Shown: positions 43,400 to 53,592, numbered from the stretch's first letter. The stretch is 64,000 nucleotides of DNA from Cytophagaceae bacterium (GCA_002710685.1 PALD01000066.1:1-64000), one strand, 5' to 3'. A program made the numbers and translations. The notes: generated from the sequence alone by a model not told the origin.

Positions 43400-46213
43400 C
43401 TATTGCTTGATGAATTTTGTTGTAAACAGCATATCAGCGGCTTTGATATTGATTATGTAAATACCCGGTACTAAACCAGAAACATTCACATCCTCACCTT
43501 GTTGTAAATCTTTTTTACTCTTTATTTTTTTACCAGAAAGGTCATAAATATCCAGGCTTTCAGCTGGTTTTGAAATTATGAAATAGTCTTTGCCCGGGTT
43601 GGGATAAATCACAAAGGGCGCATTTTTTGTAATCTCACCTACTGAAAGTGATGCATTTTCATTACCATACATCTTATATTCACCTGGCTGTAGCATAATG
43701 CCGGTATTTACATTGTCCACACTTATTGAACTACCATCCATAAGGTTGTACCACGTGCCCGTTTCTTGAAATTGAGGATCAATGACCTGTTCAATCACGC
43801 CAAAGTTCCCAATGATATTAACATACTTCAATTTTCCCGTAACCGCATCGGCATCCGTGAGTTGTATTTTCTTCAATCCATTATTCCTGGCAGCGTCAAT
43901 GGTAAAATCATCAGTGCTAAAAATGGGTTCGGCGTGTTTATAGGCAATAAGTTTGGCCCAAGTGTTATAGATATCCATACGTTCTGGGGAGGAGAGGTAA
44001 TCCCATCCGTCGGGTTTTGGGCTCAGTTTACAGCTGCCATCACCATAGGGGTCAGGGATGCTCCCATCCTCACAGCTAAAGATGCTTATGTCATATCCCA
44101 ACTCGCCAAACTGCCAGATCATCTTAGGGCCGGGAACGGTAAAGAAAAATGCTCCCGCTGCCTTCATCCTGGCCAGTGCGGTGCTTTCATTTTTTACGTT
44201 ATACGCACCATTTGAATTGCCATAAGCCAGGTTTTTATACATCAACCTTTCTTCATCATGACTTTCCATATAACCTACTGCGGCAGGGTTTGAATACCCT
44301 TTCACTTCATAAGAGATGCCATTAAAATTACTGCCTGAGTTATACCCCATGGTCGCTTCATTGTACTGGTGGTTCTGGATGTCCCATAACATGATACCCT
44401 TGCCTTCATCGTTACGGTAACTGGCCCATTCTTGTTCTTCAGTCAAACTGCCGCCATTGCCCAGATGCTCAAAGATCACAAAAAAGTCATCATCAGCCTC
44501 CCATTGAAAGTCGGCATACTCCTTTAATACCGCAACCCTATCAGCATTGTAGGCATTGGTACAGGTCTCACTGCCTGAGCAGTTTTGTGTAAAACCCTTG
44601 GTCAAATCCCACCGGAAACCATCAACATTAAATTCATTGATCCAGTATGTTGCTGTCCTTTCAACATAATGCTTGGTAAGGTCTTTTGTATGGTTAAAAT
44701 CGTTGAATACACTATATGAGTGCGTGGCACTTGTATTAAATGCAGGACTGTCAGCTGCTGGTGTGCCGCTGGTAGCGCCATTTGATGTATTGTAAAGCCT
44801 GAAATAAGGGTTTTGGCCCGTGGCATGGTTGTAAACGACATCCAGTATAACGGCAATACCCCTCGCATGACACGCATCTATGAGCGACTTAAATGCGTTA
44901 CGGGTGCCATAATATTTGTCTAATGCCATGTGAAATGCAGGGTTATATCCCCAGCTTATGTTGCCATCAAATTCCTGGACCGGCATAAGTTCTATGGCAT
45001 TTATGCCCAGGTTTTCAAGATAGTCAAGCCTGTCAATTATTGATTGAAAACTATGTGCATCATCAAAGTCACGTATCAATAATTCATAGATGACCAGATC
45101 ATCCTTTGCTGGCGGCATAAAATCTTCAACCTGCCAATCATAAGCAGCTTCATCAAGTTGCACATATGAGACCATCTCGGTTGTTTTACCGCTGGGATAT
45201 GCTGGGATATTTGCATAGACAGAAGCCTCAATATATGGGTCGTTGTAAGGATCTAGTACCGTTGTAGAGTAGGGGTCAGCTATATTGATTTCATATTCCA
45301 CCAGGTATTGATACAGCAAGTCTGTTTCAGTATTTGCAGCAAGGTCAACAGTGAGCCAGAACCTATCTGTTGCAGGATCATAATTCATCAAGTAGGTGTT
45401 GTCAACACTCCAGTCATTACCATTGAAGTTGCCCATAATGTGCACAAATTCCTTTTTAGGGGCATAGAGTACAAAAGTGGCCTCATCAGGATTTGTGGGG
45501 TCATAATTAAATCCATCTTCCATGCCTTCGGGTAGGGCAGCTTCGGCCGGAGCAGGATCAACATAAGCATTAAAATCATAGATGATCTGGGCATCATCAC
45601 CGCTCTGGGTTACCACAAGCTCAAATTGTATATTCTCGTTTACGGTGTAATTGTAGTTGTATGATAACGCTTCCGCGGAAGCGTTAATGCTGGCACCGTT
45701 TGCAAACAATTCATAGTCTGCATCGAGGTTACTGCTTGCCTGTATGTTGAACGATGTTCCCGCTGTCACGATAGTGGTGGATTGAGCAGGTGAGACCAGG
45801 TCAACCTCAAAGGAGCCTACTTCAAAAAGAAAATCGGCGGTTTGGTTTGCACCATTTTGGCTCTTAGCCAAAAAACCTACACGCCCTATACCCGTGGTCG
45901 CGTAAAAATCATCTGGGGTAAGTACAAATGAATAGGTGCCGTCACCATTATTGGTCCATTTTGCGGTTTCTGGTGAGCTGCCAAAGTTTGAGCCCGTTTG
46001 TGGGGAGTTGCCCACATATTCATCGTTAAGGTCATAGTACCATGCCCACAGGTACACATCAGATGTTCCCCATGCTGATGCCACATCAATCCCTGATAGG
46101 GTCAATGTTATTTCAGTATCTTCATCAAATTCTGCAGGTTGCACGGTTATGGTCTGGGCCTTGATAAACGTACAAGAAAAGAGCAAGAAGAGTAATAGTA
46201 GTTTTTTTATCAT
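43400..46213 (-). CDS. Secreted GH13 alpha-amylase with T9SS type A sorting domain
   Basis: 937 residues. A signal peptide (1-19) is followed by N-terminal beta-sandwich modules (about 20-220), a CBM48-like domain (about 235-340) and the GH13 barrel (about 365-790). Catalytic regions are intact: DVVYNH 458-463, GFRWD with nucleophile Asp536, FVIFEHLGN with acid/base Glu582, and SHDEER with Asp653. The last 75 residues (YPNPGKDYFIIS..LQQGEDVNVSGLVPGIYIINI..TTKFIKQ) form a Por/T9SS type A sorting signal, so it is exported and attached to the cell surface. It starts starch breakdown outside the cell for uptake by the adjacent SusCDE. 75 bp downstream of susE. Confidence 0.94.
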   Translation of the reverse strand: MIKKLLLLFLLFSCTFIKAQTITVQPAEFDEDTEITLTLSGIDVASAWGTSDVYLWAWYYDLNDEYVGNSPQTGSNFGSSPETAKWTNNGDGTYSFVLTPDDFYATTGIGRVGFLAKSQNGANQTADFLFEVGSFEVDLVSPAQSTTIVTAGTSFNIQASSNLDADYELFANGASINASAEALSYNYNYTVNENIQFELVVTQSGDDAQIIYDFNAYVDPAPAEAALPEGMEDGFNYDPTNPDEATFVLYAPKKEFVHIMGNFNGNDWSVDNTYLMNYDPATDRFWLTVDLAANTETDLLYQYLVEYEINIADPYSTTVLDPYNDPYIEASVYANIPAYPSGKTTEMVSYVQLDEAAYDWQVEDFMPPAKDDLVIYELLIRDFDDAHSFQSIIDRLDYLENLGINAIELMPVQEFDGNISWGYNPAFHMALDKYYGTRNAFKSLIDACHARGIAVILDVVYNHATGQNPYFRLYNTSNGATSGTPAADSPAFNTSATHSYSVFNDFNHTKDLTKHYVERTATYWINEFNVDGFRWDLTKGFTQNCSGSETCTNAYNADRVAVLKEYADFQWEADDDFFVIFEHLGNGGSLTEEQEWASYRNDEGKGIMLWDIQNHQYNEATMGYNSGSNFNGISYEVKGYSNPAAVGYMESHDEERLMYKNLAYGNSNGAYNVKNESTALARMKAAGAFFFTVPGPKMIWQFGELGYDISIFSCEDGSIPDPYGDGSCKLSPKPDGWDYLSSPERMDIYNTWAKLIAYKHAEPIFSTDDFTIDAARNNGLKKIQLTDADAVTGKLKYVNIIGNFGVIEQVIDPQFQETGTWYNLMDGSSISVDNVNTGIMLQPGEYKMYGNENASLSVGEITKNAPFVIYPNPGKDYFIISKPAESLDIYDLSGKKIKSKKDLQQGEDVNVSGLVPGIYIINIKAADMLFTTKFIKQ
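45665..45686. repeat. 22-bp perfect palindrome, arm TAACGCTTCCG
   Basis: Loopless 11-bp arms with the core CGCTTCCGCGGAAGCG, in the GH13 gene (codons for NASAEAL). Related to several imperfect CGCTTnCGCGnAAGCG sites elsewhere in the window (for example 61243-61258). Confidence 0.82.
45855..45873. repeat. Interspersed palindrome TTTTGGCT-CTT-AGCCAAAA
   Basis: Perfect 8-bp arms in the GH13 gene (codons for FLAKSQ). Confidence 0.78.
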
Positions 46214-46288
46214 GATTTTTTATATAAGCAAAAGGGAACCTGGTGAGAGGCTCCCTTTAAGTTTAATTATTTGTTTATAGGCATCATA

Positions 46289-47674
46289 CTATTGTACCAT
46301 GGTATATGTGGGCGCGCTAGGGTCTGTGAAATCCAGTGTGATATCATACGTACCAGCAGTTACCGCGATATTGTCACCGCCATTGTCCAGGACGCCGTCA
46401 GCACCGGTATCACCATAATTTACTCCCCAGTCTTCGTTTACACGAAATTTAATCTCGCCATCTACGAGCGTAACATTTTCGGCATACCATATTCCTTCAC
46501 TTACCTGGGTAAACATAAAGTCTGGAGTTTCGCCCCAGTTGTTGTACCCGGAACCTACAATGCCATATAAGTCAGCTTCTTCAATGGTGTACATAAGGTT
46601 TTCCAGGTCAAAGGTGACCATATAAAAACCAGCGGTTACGGTGATGTTTGTTCCACCAGACTCCAGGGTTCCATCAGCCCCGCTGTCACCATAATCTGCA
46701 GCCCAGTCGTTATTGAACCTAAATTTCATCTCACCGTCCATGAGCTTCACGCCCCTCTTAAAGGTATTTGTGGTATAATCGTAAAACAGTTTTGCATCTG
46801 GTGTTGCACCCCAGTCATTGTATGCAGACCCTACGATACCCCATGAGAAGGCCTCGATAGCATAGGTGAGGTTGTTTAAATCAAAGGTTATCTTATAATC
46901 ACCAGCAGTAGCAATCATCATGTTGTCACCACCTGCCTCAAGGGTACCATCAGCACCGGTATCACCATAATTGTTGCCCCAGTCGTTGTTTTCCCTAAAT
47001 TTAATCTCACCTACAATCAAGTTTACATAGGCTACAAGCACACCATCAACCTCAGTGGTGTAGAATGGAAGGTCTGGTCCTGCACCGCCCCAGTCATTAG
47101 CAGCGCTCCCTACGATACCCCAGCTAGAAATCTCGATACCGCTACCCTGTGCAGCTTCTTCCACAAGGGTAATATTTATTTCAGCGGTTTCAGAGATTGA
47201 CTCAACTCCATTGACTGCGTCATCAGTTCCTACATAAGCCCTTATCCTAAAATAGACCGTGCCCGTATTGTTAGGCTCCCCATTGTCATCAGTGGTAGAG
47301 GGGTCTCTGTCAAGCTCCATCAACTCTGCAAGCGTTGTAAGGTTTCTCACCGTGATTGCGTGATTGGTCTCGCTAAGTGTACCAGAGGTATAATCAATGG
47401 TAGAAAAATCTGGTGTGATAGAACCTTGTACCTCATAGTTTATGGTGGTAGGAGCATCAAAGTCAGGAACATTCCATACAAAACGTTCTATAGTGTTGCT
47501 CATAGCATCAGTTGATAGCACATACTCACTTGAGAAGGAGTTTGTAAATGCTACAGCATCACTGGGCTCTTGTGCGGTAAAGACTAAATAATCTTCATTT
47601 TCACAAGAAACCATCCCTAGTGCAAGGATGAATAGGGGAAAGGCAATCCAAATCTTTTTTAATGTTGTTTTCAT
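46289..47674 (-). CDS. susE: SusE-type starch-binding surface lipoprotein with three repeats
   Basis: 461 residues. The signal ends ALGMVSC. An N-terminal SusE domain (about 25-175) is followed by three homologous starch-binding modules of exactly 93-residue spacing, starting at about 184, 277 and 370, each with WGIVGSAxNDWG or LYGIVGSGYNNWG, then GE(I/M)KFRxNxDWxxxYGDxGADGxLxxGG. In SusE/SusF such modules bind starch with aromatic residues. It holds starch at the surface next to SusC/D and the secreted amylase. 11 bp downstream of susD. Confidence 0.92.
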   Translation of the reverse strand: MKTTLKKIWIAFPLFILALGMVSCENEDYLVFTAQEPSDAVAFTNSFSSEYVLSTDAMSNTIERFVWNVPDFDAPTTINYEVQGSITPDFSTIDYTSGTLSETNHAITVRNLTTLAELMELDRDPSTTDDNGEPNNTGTVYFRIRAYVGTDDAVNGVESISETAEINITLVEEAAQGSGIEISSWGIVGSAANDWGGAGPDLPFYTTEVDGVLVAYVNLIVGEIKFRENNDWGNNYGDTGADGTLEAGGDNMMIATAGDYKITFDLNNLTYAIEAFSWGIVGSAYNDWGATPDAKLFYDYTTNTFKRGVKLMDGEMKFRFNNDWAADYGDSGADGTLESGGTNITVTAGFYMVTFDLENLMYTIEEADLYGIVGSGYNNWGETPDFMFTQVSEGIWYAENVTLVDGEIKFRVNEDWGVNYGDTGADGVLDNGGDNIAVTAGTYDITLDFTDPSAPTYTMVQ

Positions 47675-47685
47675 ATTTTATTTTT

Positions 47686-49290
47686 TTAGTAACCGGGATT
47701 TTGAACAAGGTTTTTATTGATGAGAAGTACGTTATCTGGAAGTGGAAAGATATTTCTAAAGCTATCTACTGCCCTTCCATTTGATGTTCCGCCCTTAAAG
47801 GGCCATAGGTAGGTACCAGAGGTAAACTGACCATAACGTATGAGGTCTGTTCTTCTTAGTCCTTCCCAATGCAGTTCTCTTGAGCGCTCATCAAGTACAA
47901 ATTGAGCTGTAAGTTGCCCAGAAGTTATGCGTGTGGCACCAGCCCTGTCACGTAGTTCATTGACAAGGTCAACGGCTGTGCCCAGGTCACCACCGCCCCC
48001 TTTTACGACGCCTTCAGCATAATTGAGGTAGATTTCGGCAAGGCGTATCAATGGGAGGTCAATGTCAGAAAAGTCTCCGGCAGTGTCACTACCAGGATTG
48101 CCATCTACATCCACGTTCTTAAATTTAGGCAATGCATACCCATCTGTAAACGTGTTTGCAATGGTCGCAATCTCATATTCCTGACCATCTGTGTAGAATT
48201 GTGCACGCTCATCTGCCCATTCAATGGGATCACCAGCATCATCCCTATTGGTCACGCTGTTGTCAAATTTTTCCACCAGGCCTTTAGTGGTGCGGTAACC
48301 AGCCCAACCACCATTTACACCATAGGCTTCTGCATCCATGCTTCCACCTATTGTGGCATGTACCAAGAAGGTTGTGCCGCCATAGGTCTGTGAATTGTTA
48401 CCATCAAAGGCGAGAAGAAAAATATTCTCGTTTTGGGCACCGTTAGTGTCATTATCTGCTAGAAAAAGTTCATCGTACCCACTACCGTTTCCATTACCGT
48501 CAGTGGTATTGATGCTATAAGATGTGTTTACCACCTTACCAGCAAATTCAACGGCTTTGTCATACATTGCTGTTCCCGTGTATACTTCGGCATTAAGGTA
48601 TAACCTGGATAAAAGTGCCCATGCGGCAGCTTGATCGACACGTCCATACTCATTGCTTTGGGCAGGAAGTAACTGGTCTTGTATTTCTAAAAGTTCTGTT
48701 TCCACGAAAGTGAAAATATCATTTCTGGATGCCTGTTCTGGCAATGCCGTGGTTATCTCAGTGACCAGTGGCACATCTGCAAAGAGGTCCATAAGGTTGT
48801 AATAGGCATATGCCCTGAGGAAACGGGCCTCGGCCCTGTATGAGTCCACCTCAGTACTTTCAGGAAGGTTACCTACATTGGAAATGAACGAGTTTGTAAA
48901 GGTAACTTCCTGTGCCAGGCGATAATACATTGCCGTGGTAAAGTCGTTGCCAGAACCCCAGGTCATTGTGTGCAGGTTAGGCAATCCTGGATCTCCCCAT
49001 CCCACAACAGCATGGTCAGTAGTAAGTTCATTGAGGTTGAAGAGCATCCTGCTAAACTGTGAGAAACCCTCATCAATACCTTGTATATCAGCTTGTCCTG
49101 CGGGTCCTTGCTGTCCTGTAAGGGCCAGACCGGCATAAAGTTTTGCCAGTGCACTCTTGGCTTCGGCCTCTGTGCTATAAACATCAATCTCAGTAAAGAG
49201 GTCAGGATCAGTAGGTGCTTGATCCAAATCATCAGTACAACTGCTCAAAGCGAGTATTGATATTACGATTGAATAAATAAATTTTTTCAT
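47686..49290 (-). CDS. susD: SusD-type starch-binding outer-membrane lipoprotein
   Basis: 534 residues. The signal ends ILALSSC, then TDDLDQAPTDPDLFTE. TPR-type helices RAEARFLRAYAYYNLMDLFADVPLV near 157-181; the C-terminal RLAEIYLNYAEGVVKGGG and FVLDERSRELHWEGLRRTDLIRYGQF match the SusD family. It forms the lid of the SusC channel and contacts maltooligosaccharides. Starch specificity comes from the neighbouring SusE and GH13 genes. 10 bp from susC. Confidence 0.95.
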   Translation of the reverse strand: MKKFIYSIVISILALSSCTDDLDQAPTDPDLFTEIDVYSTEAEAKSALAKLYAGLALTGQQGPAGQADIQGIDEGFSQFSRMLFNLNELTTDHAVVGWGDPGLPNLHTMTWGSGNDFTTAMYYRLAQEVTFTNSFISNVGNLPESTEVDSYRAEARFLRAYAYYNLMDLFADVPLVTEITTALPEQASRNDIFTFVETELLEIQDQLLPAQSNEYGRVDQAAAWALLSRLYLNAEVYTGTAMYDKAVEFAGKVVNTSYSINTTDGNGNGSGYDELFLADNDTNGAQNENIFLLAFDGNNSQTYGGTTFLVHATIGGSMDAEAYGVNGGWAGYRTTKGLVEKFDNSVTNRDDAGDPIEWADERAQFYTDGQEYEIATIANTFTDGYALPKFKNVDVDGNPGSDTAGDFSDIDLPLIRLAEIYLNYAEGVVKGGGGDLGTAVDLVNELRDRAGATRITSGQLTAQFVLDERSRELHWEGLRRTDLIRYGQFTSGTYLWPFKGGTSNGRAVDSFRNIFPLPDNVLLINKNLVQNPGY

Positions 49291-49300
49291 ATTGTTTTTT

Positions 49301-52273
49301 TTAGAAATTCACATCAACTCCCAGAATATAAACCCGAGGTCTTGGATAAAAGTTATTGTCAATACCTCCGTTTATTTCGGGGTCAAGGCCTCTGTATTTT
49401 GTCACTGTAAGCACATTGTTGCCAGAGATATATACTCTTAAAGGTTTTTTTGTGAAATTTTCTTGAAAGGTATATCCCAGTGTTACATTATCTATTTTTA
49501 TAAAAGAGGCGTTCTCTATAAAATAATCACTCAATAGATTTGAGTCTGTCGTATTTTGAAACTGTGTCCTCAAATAGTCAGCATGAATGTTTGTAAGGTA
49601 GCCAGGAAATAAGTTGATACTGTTCACGGTACTTAGACTGGCCCGGTTATTATATGCATAATTGCCTATGCTGGCCCTTGATACCACGGCAAAATCAAGG
49701 TTTTTGTAGCTTAGGTTTGTACTAAGCCCCATGGTGATATCTGGCAGGGGGCTTTTGTAGAAATACCTGTCTTGCGTGTTTATGATGCCATCATCATTTA
49801 AATCAGCATACGCACCTTCTACGGGCTTACCATTTTCATTGTAGATTTGTTTAAAAACAAAATATGAAAAGGGCACCATATCCACCTGATGGCGCTGTAT
49901 GGTATTGCCCACACCTCCAGCAATACCGCCCACATCCTGAGCATCAGGCAACCTGGTGATTTTGTTTTCATTAAGAGTCACATTATAGTTTATGTTCCAT
50001 TCAAAATCTTTAGTCTGGATAGGGGTGGCATTCAATTCAAACTCAATACCCCTGTTTTCCATGTCGCCTATATTTGATTCTATCTTGTTGCCAAAATTTG
50101 TAAAGGGGTCAACAATCGTATTGGATATAAGGTCTTTTGTTTTTCTTATATAGGCGTTGATTGATCCAGATATCCTGTTATCCCAAAAACCATAATCAAG
50201 ACCTAGGTTGAGGGTGTTGCCTATTTCCCATCTCAGGTTCTCGTTGATAGGCTCAGGACGGTAGGTTTGATAAAATTGTGAACCTAGTTGATATTGTGCC
50301 GTATTTGTGCTTTTTACATACCTGGTCAGGAACCTGTAATCTCCCAGACCATTGACATTTCCTATTTCACCATATCCCAGGCGCAGTTTCAATAGATTGA
50401 AGAAACCATCTTCCATAAAGCTTTCTTTATGGATGTTCCATGCAAGGGCCGCTGATGGAAAATATCCCCATCTATCATCTGGGTTTAACTTAGAAGAGGC
50501 ATCTGCCCTTAAGGTAGCGGTCACAAGGTACCTATCGTCAAAATTGTACTTAAGCCTCCCAAAATAAGATAAAAGCGTATTTGCTGATTCATCTAAAAAT
50601 GTTTCTGGGGCTGAAGCATCCTGATCTAGTGAACCATCATCAGCAAGTATGCGTGTCTGGCTAAAGGAGGAATTGTCAAACTCAAATTTTTGATATGAAT
50701 ATCCTACCTGTGCATCAAGGCCATGTTTCCCTATTTCTGTAGCATAATTTATATAAGCGTCAAAAAGTTTATTCGTGGCCTCATTGGTATAATTACTGCT
50801 GGCCCCGTCAAACCCTATTTGGGCAGTGGGCATTTTATTGGTCGTGGCAGTGGCACCTTCTCCCTTGCTCTTATCATATCCCACATTTACGGTGGCACTC
50901 AAACCATCAACGTAGGGTAGCTCATACGTAGCCTTAAAATTCCCTATAAAACGGTTTACGGTAGCAACATCAGATCTTTGCTCCAACAGTGCAATGGGGT
51001 TTGTAGGTGCATTAGCAACTTGACGTGTTCCTGCATCATTGAGAAAGGTAAAATAGCCCACGGCATTACCATTTGCATCAATATAGGCCGTGTAGGGGGA
51101 GTTGAGGCTGTATACCGGTTGCGTGGGGTCATAGCGATTTGCGGTGGATATGGCACCCCTGTTGGCAAATGTGTTGTCAGTATGGGCATAGCGGCCATTG
51201 ATTTCCAGGCTGAGCGTGTTATCAAAAAATTTGGGCGTCAAGCTAAGTGACCCTGTCAACCTTTTTAGGTTATCACTTTTTAAGATACCATCTTGATCTG
51301 TATAACCCACAGAGGCCCTTAACGGAAAATTTTCAGTGACAGCCCCGGTCGCACTAAAATTATGCTCCATGCCATAGGCAGTTTGATAGATAAGGTCCTG
51401 CCAGTCAGTAGTGGCGTTACCTAGCAATAAAGCAGCTTCTGGGGCTAATTCATTCCTCACGACTTCCTTAAATTGGTTTGTGTCCAATACATCAACCTTT
51501 GCGGTGGGTTCATATACAGAGGTGCGGTTGGAGTAATTGAACCTAAAATCAGTCGACTTGCCTTTTTTAGTAGTGATGATCACGACCCCATTTGCTGCAC
51601 GTGAGCCATATATCGCTGTCGCGGAAGCATCTTTTAGCACACTGAAAGATTCAATATCGTTAGGGTTGATAAGGTTGAGCACGTTTCGTGTGCCACCCAC
51701 ACCACCATCGTTTATGGGCACCCCATCAATAACATATAATGGGTTAGAGGATAGGCTTAATGACCCGGTACCCCGTATGCGTATGGATGAGCCTTCGCCT
51801 GGTGCTCCACCACCACTGGTAATGGTGACACCGGCAATTTTACCGTTGATCAACTGTTCTGGAGAGGTGACCTGTCCTTGATTGAAATCTTCGGTGGTTA
51901 CCAGGTTTACGGCACCTGTAAGGTCTTCTTTCTTGACACTACCATAACCCACCACGACCACGGCATCGAGTTGTGCGGCATCTTCTTCAAGTGCCACGGT
52001 TAAAGTGGATTGACCTGTATATTCAATCGTTTGAGTGCTAAAACCTAGAAAAGAAAAGATCAGGTTGTCTCCCTGGTTTACGTTTTTAATCGTGAAATTA
52101 CCGTCAAAGTCTGAGGTAGTTCCATTTGTGGTACCTTCTACCAGTACATTTGCTCCAGGTACAGGTTGCCCTGTAGCTGCCTCGGTTACATTTCCTGTAA
52201 CGGTGGATTGCGCAAACGTTGTAATAGGTAGAAAAAGCAAGAGGAAAAATAATCCTTTAGTCATGTTTTTCAT
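49301..52273 (-). CDS. susC: SusC-type TonB-linked outer-membrane maltooligosaccharide transporter
   Basis: 990 residues. A signal peptide ending TTFAQ (about 22), a carboxypeptidase-like domain (about 24-92, VTGNVTEAATGQPVPGANVLVEG), TonB-box-like DAVVVVGYG near 103, a plug with GTGSLSLSSNPLYVIDGVPI and the transmembrane barrel ending in YILGVDVNF. Unlike the SusC at 16.2 kb it has no STN domain, so it does not signal to a sigma factor; LacI-type control is expected instead. First gene of the leftward operon susC-susD-susE-GH13. Confidence 0.96.
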   Translation of the reverse strand: MKNMTKGLFFLLLFLPITTFAQSTVTGNVTEAATGQPVPGANVLVEGTTNGTTSDFDGNFTIKNVNQGDNLIFSFLGFSTQTIEYTGQSTLTVALEEDAAQLDAVVVVGYGSVKKEDLTGAVNLVTTEDFNQGQVTSPEQLINGKIAGVTITSGGGAPGEGSSIRIRGTGSLSLSSNPLYVIDGVPINDGGVGGTRNVLNLINPNDIESFSVLKDASATAIYGSRAANGVVIITTKKGKSTDFRFNYSNRTSVYEPTAKVDVLDTNQFKEVVRNELAPEAALLLGNATTDWQDLIYQTAYGMEHNFSATGAVTENFPLRASVGYTDQDGILKSDNLKRLTGSLSLTPKFFDNTLSLEINGRYAHTDNTFANRGAISTANRYDPTQPVYSLNSPYTAYIDANGNAVGYFTFLNDAGTRQVANAPTNPIALLEQRSDVATVNRFIGNFKATYELPYVDGLSATVNVGYDKSKGEGATATTNKMPTAQIGFDGASSNYTNEATNKLFDAYINYATEIGKHGLDAQVGYSYQKFEFDNSSFSQTRILADDGSLDQDASAPETFLDESANTLLSYFGRLKYNFDDRYLVTATLRADASSKLNPDDRWGYFPSAALAWNIHKESFMEDGFFNLLKLRLGYGEIGNVNGLGDYRFLTRYVKSTNTAQYQLGSQFYQTYRPEPINENLRWEIGNTLNLGLDYGFWDNRISGSINAYIRKTKDLISNTIVDPFTNFGNKIESNIGDMENRGIEFELNATPIQTKDFEWNINYNVTLNENKITRLPDAQDVGGIAGGVGNTIQRHQVDMVPFSYFVFKQIYNENGKPVEGAYADLNDDGIINTQDRYFYKSPLPDITMGLSTNLSYKNLDFAVVSRASIGNYAYNNRASLSTVNSINLFPGYLTNIHADYLRTQFQNTTDSNLLSDYFIENASFIKIDNVTLGYTFQENFTKKPLRVYISGNNVLTVTKYRGLDPEINGGIDNNFYPRPRVYILGVDVNF

Positions 52274-52299
52274 ATAATCGTTTAAGATTGCCTTTTAAA

Positions 52300-52317
52300 A
52301 ATGAAAGCCTTTTCATT
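52300..52317. promoter_or_regulatory. Inverted repeat AATGAAA-GCCT-TTTCATT in the susC leader
   Basis: 7-bp arms with a 4-bp centre, 27 bp upstream of the susC start. Its right part AGCCTTTTCATTC (52306-52318) recurs exactly at 53532-53544 upstream of the first rightward GH13 gene. Possible shared control site. Confidence 0.4.
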
Positions 52318-52324
52318 CGGCAAC

Positions 52325-52332
52325 CAAAAATA
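52325..52332 (-). promoter_or_regulatory. Putative -7 box for susC
   Basis: TATTTTTG on the minus strand, 52 bp upstream of the susC start, fits TAnnTTTG. No well-spaced -33 element is seen, consistent with an activator-dependent promoter. Confidence 0.5.
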
Positions 52333-52378
52333 TGTAAATGCAAGGTTAATTTTCCACACAACGTTATCAATACAGCAA

Positions 52379-52392
52379 CTATAACGGTATAG
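52379..52392. promoter_or_regulatory. Candidate LacI-family operator CTATAACGGTATAG
   Basis: CTATA-ACGG-TATAG lies in the susC/lacI divergent spacer with a CG step near the centre, as in many LacI-family operators. ACAACGTTAT lies 20 bp to its left. No experimental support can be drawn from sequence. Confidence 0.4.
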
Positions 52393-52490
52393 TGTTGACA
52401 ACTTTTTCTGAAATCTGCAGTGTAAAGTTTACTATATTGAGAAAAAAATAAAAATCAAGCTAAAATAAATAATTCCTAAATTGTTCTTTG

Positions 52491-53510
52491 ATGAAGAAAA
52501 AAATCACCCTTAAAGATATAGCCAAAGAGCTTGAAGTCTCAGTATCCACCGTTTCTAAGTCATTGAAAAATAGCCCGGAAATAGGTGAAGATACCAGGGC
52601 TAAGGTAAAGGCTTTTGCCAAATTATACAATTACAAGCCTAACAATATTGCCATAAGCCTCAAGAACAGGAAGACAAAAAACATTGCCCTGCTCATCCCA
52701 GAAATCACCCATGATTTTTTTTCTACAATAATCAAGGGCGTTGAGGAAGTTGCCCATGAAAATGGCTACAATGTACTGGTTTGCGTCACCAATGAATCTT
52801 TTGAAAAAGAAGTGGAGAGCATGGATATGGTCGCAAATGGTGGCGTGGTCGATGGATTTATCATATCGCTGGCTAAAGAAACCCAGCAACGCCAGGATTT
52901 TAATCACCTGGTAGAGGTAGAAAACCAGGGCATGCCACTTGTGATGATAGATAGGATTACTGACAAGATTCCGTGTGATAAGGTCATTATTGACGACGCG
53001 AGGGCTGCATATAATGCCGTCAGTCATCTTATTGAAAAAGGCAGAAAACGCATCGCACTCATAACCACTGAAGATTATCTTACCGTGGGCAACTTGCGCA
53101 CACAGGGCTATACCAAGGCAATAGCAGATCATGGTATTGATTTTGACCCCGCACTCATATTAAAAATCGACAGCATTGATGAATGTGAAGGCCATATTTC
53201 AACCCTGGTAAAGAAAGTTGAATTTGATGCGGTCTTTACAGTCAACGAGACATTTGCAGTTGTCGCCATGAAAAAACTACAGGCGATGGGTAAAAATGTA
53301 CCCACCGATATTGCAATCGTGGGCTTTAGTGATGGCAAGTTGCTCAAATATGCAACCCCGTCAGTCACCACGATTAGGCAACATGGGGCCGAGATGGGCC
53401 GCATCGCCACAAAAATGCTCCTAAAGCGGTTAAAAGCTGAAGGCCAGGAAGAGAGTTTTAGCACCCGGGTAATAAAGACCACCCTCATAGAAAGAGAATC
53501 AACTTCATAA
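52491..53510 (+). CDS. LacI-family transcriptional regulator of the starch locus
   Basis: 339 residues from ATG 52491 (a TTG directly before it is unnecessary). The helix-turn-helix TLKDIAKELEVSVSTVSKSL (about 5-24) and the hinge region with KPNNIAISLKNRKTKNIALLIPEITHDFF are canonical. The periplasmic-binding-protein-like ligand domain fills the rest (VDGFIISLAKE, PLVMIDRITDKI, AIVGFSDGKLLKYATPSVTTI). Placed between susCDE-GH13 and two GH13 genes, it is the obvious maltose/maltodextrin-responsive regulator of both. Confidence 0.94.
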   Translation: MKKKITLKDIAKELEVSVSTVSKSLKNSPEIGEDTRAKVKAFAKLYNYKPNNIAISLKNRKTKNIALLIPEITHDFFSTIIKGVEEVAHENGYNVLVCVTNESFEKEVESMDMVANGGVVDGFIISLAKETQQRQDFNHLVEVENQGMPLVMIDRITDKIPCDKVIIDDARAAYNAVSHLIEKGRKRIALITTEDYLTVGNLRTQGYTKAIADHGIDFDPALILKIDSIDECEGHISTLVKKVEFDAVFTVNETFAVVAMKKLQAMGKNVPTDIAIVGFSDGKLLKYATPSVTTIRQHGAEMGRIATKMLLKRLKAEGQEESFSTRVIKTTLIERESTS

Positions 53511-53592
53511 AAAATAATTTATATTTACGGCAGCCTTTTCATTCTCACATTAAATTTAAAAATCCAACCGTCCTAGAAATAGGACCAAGAAG

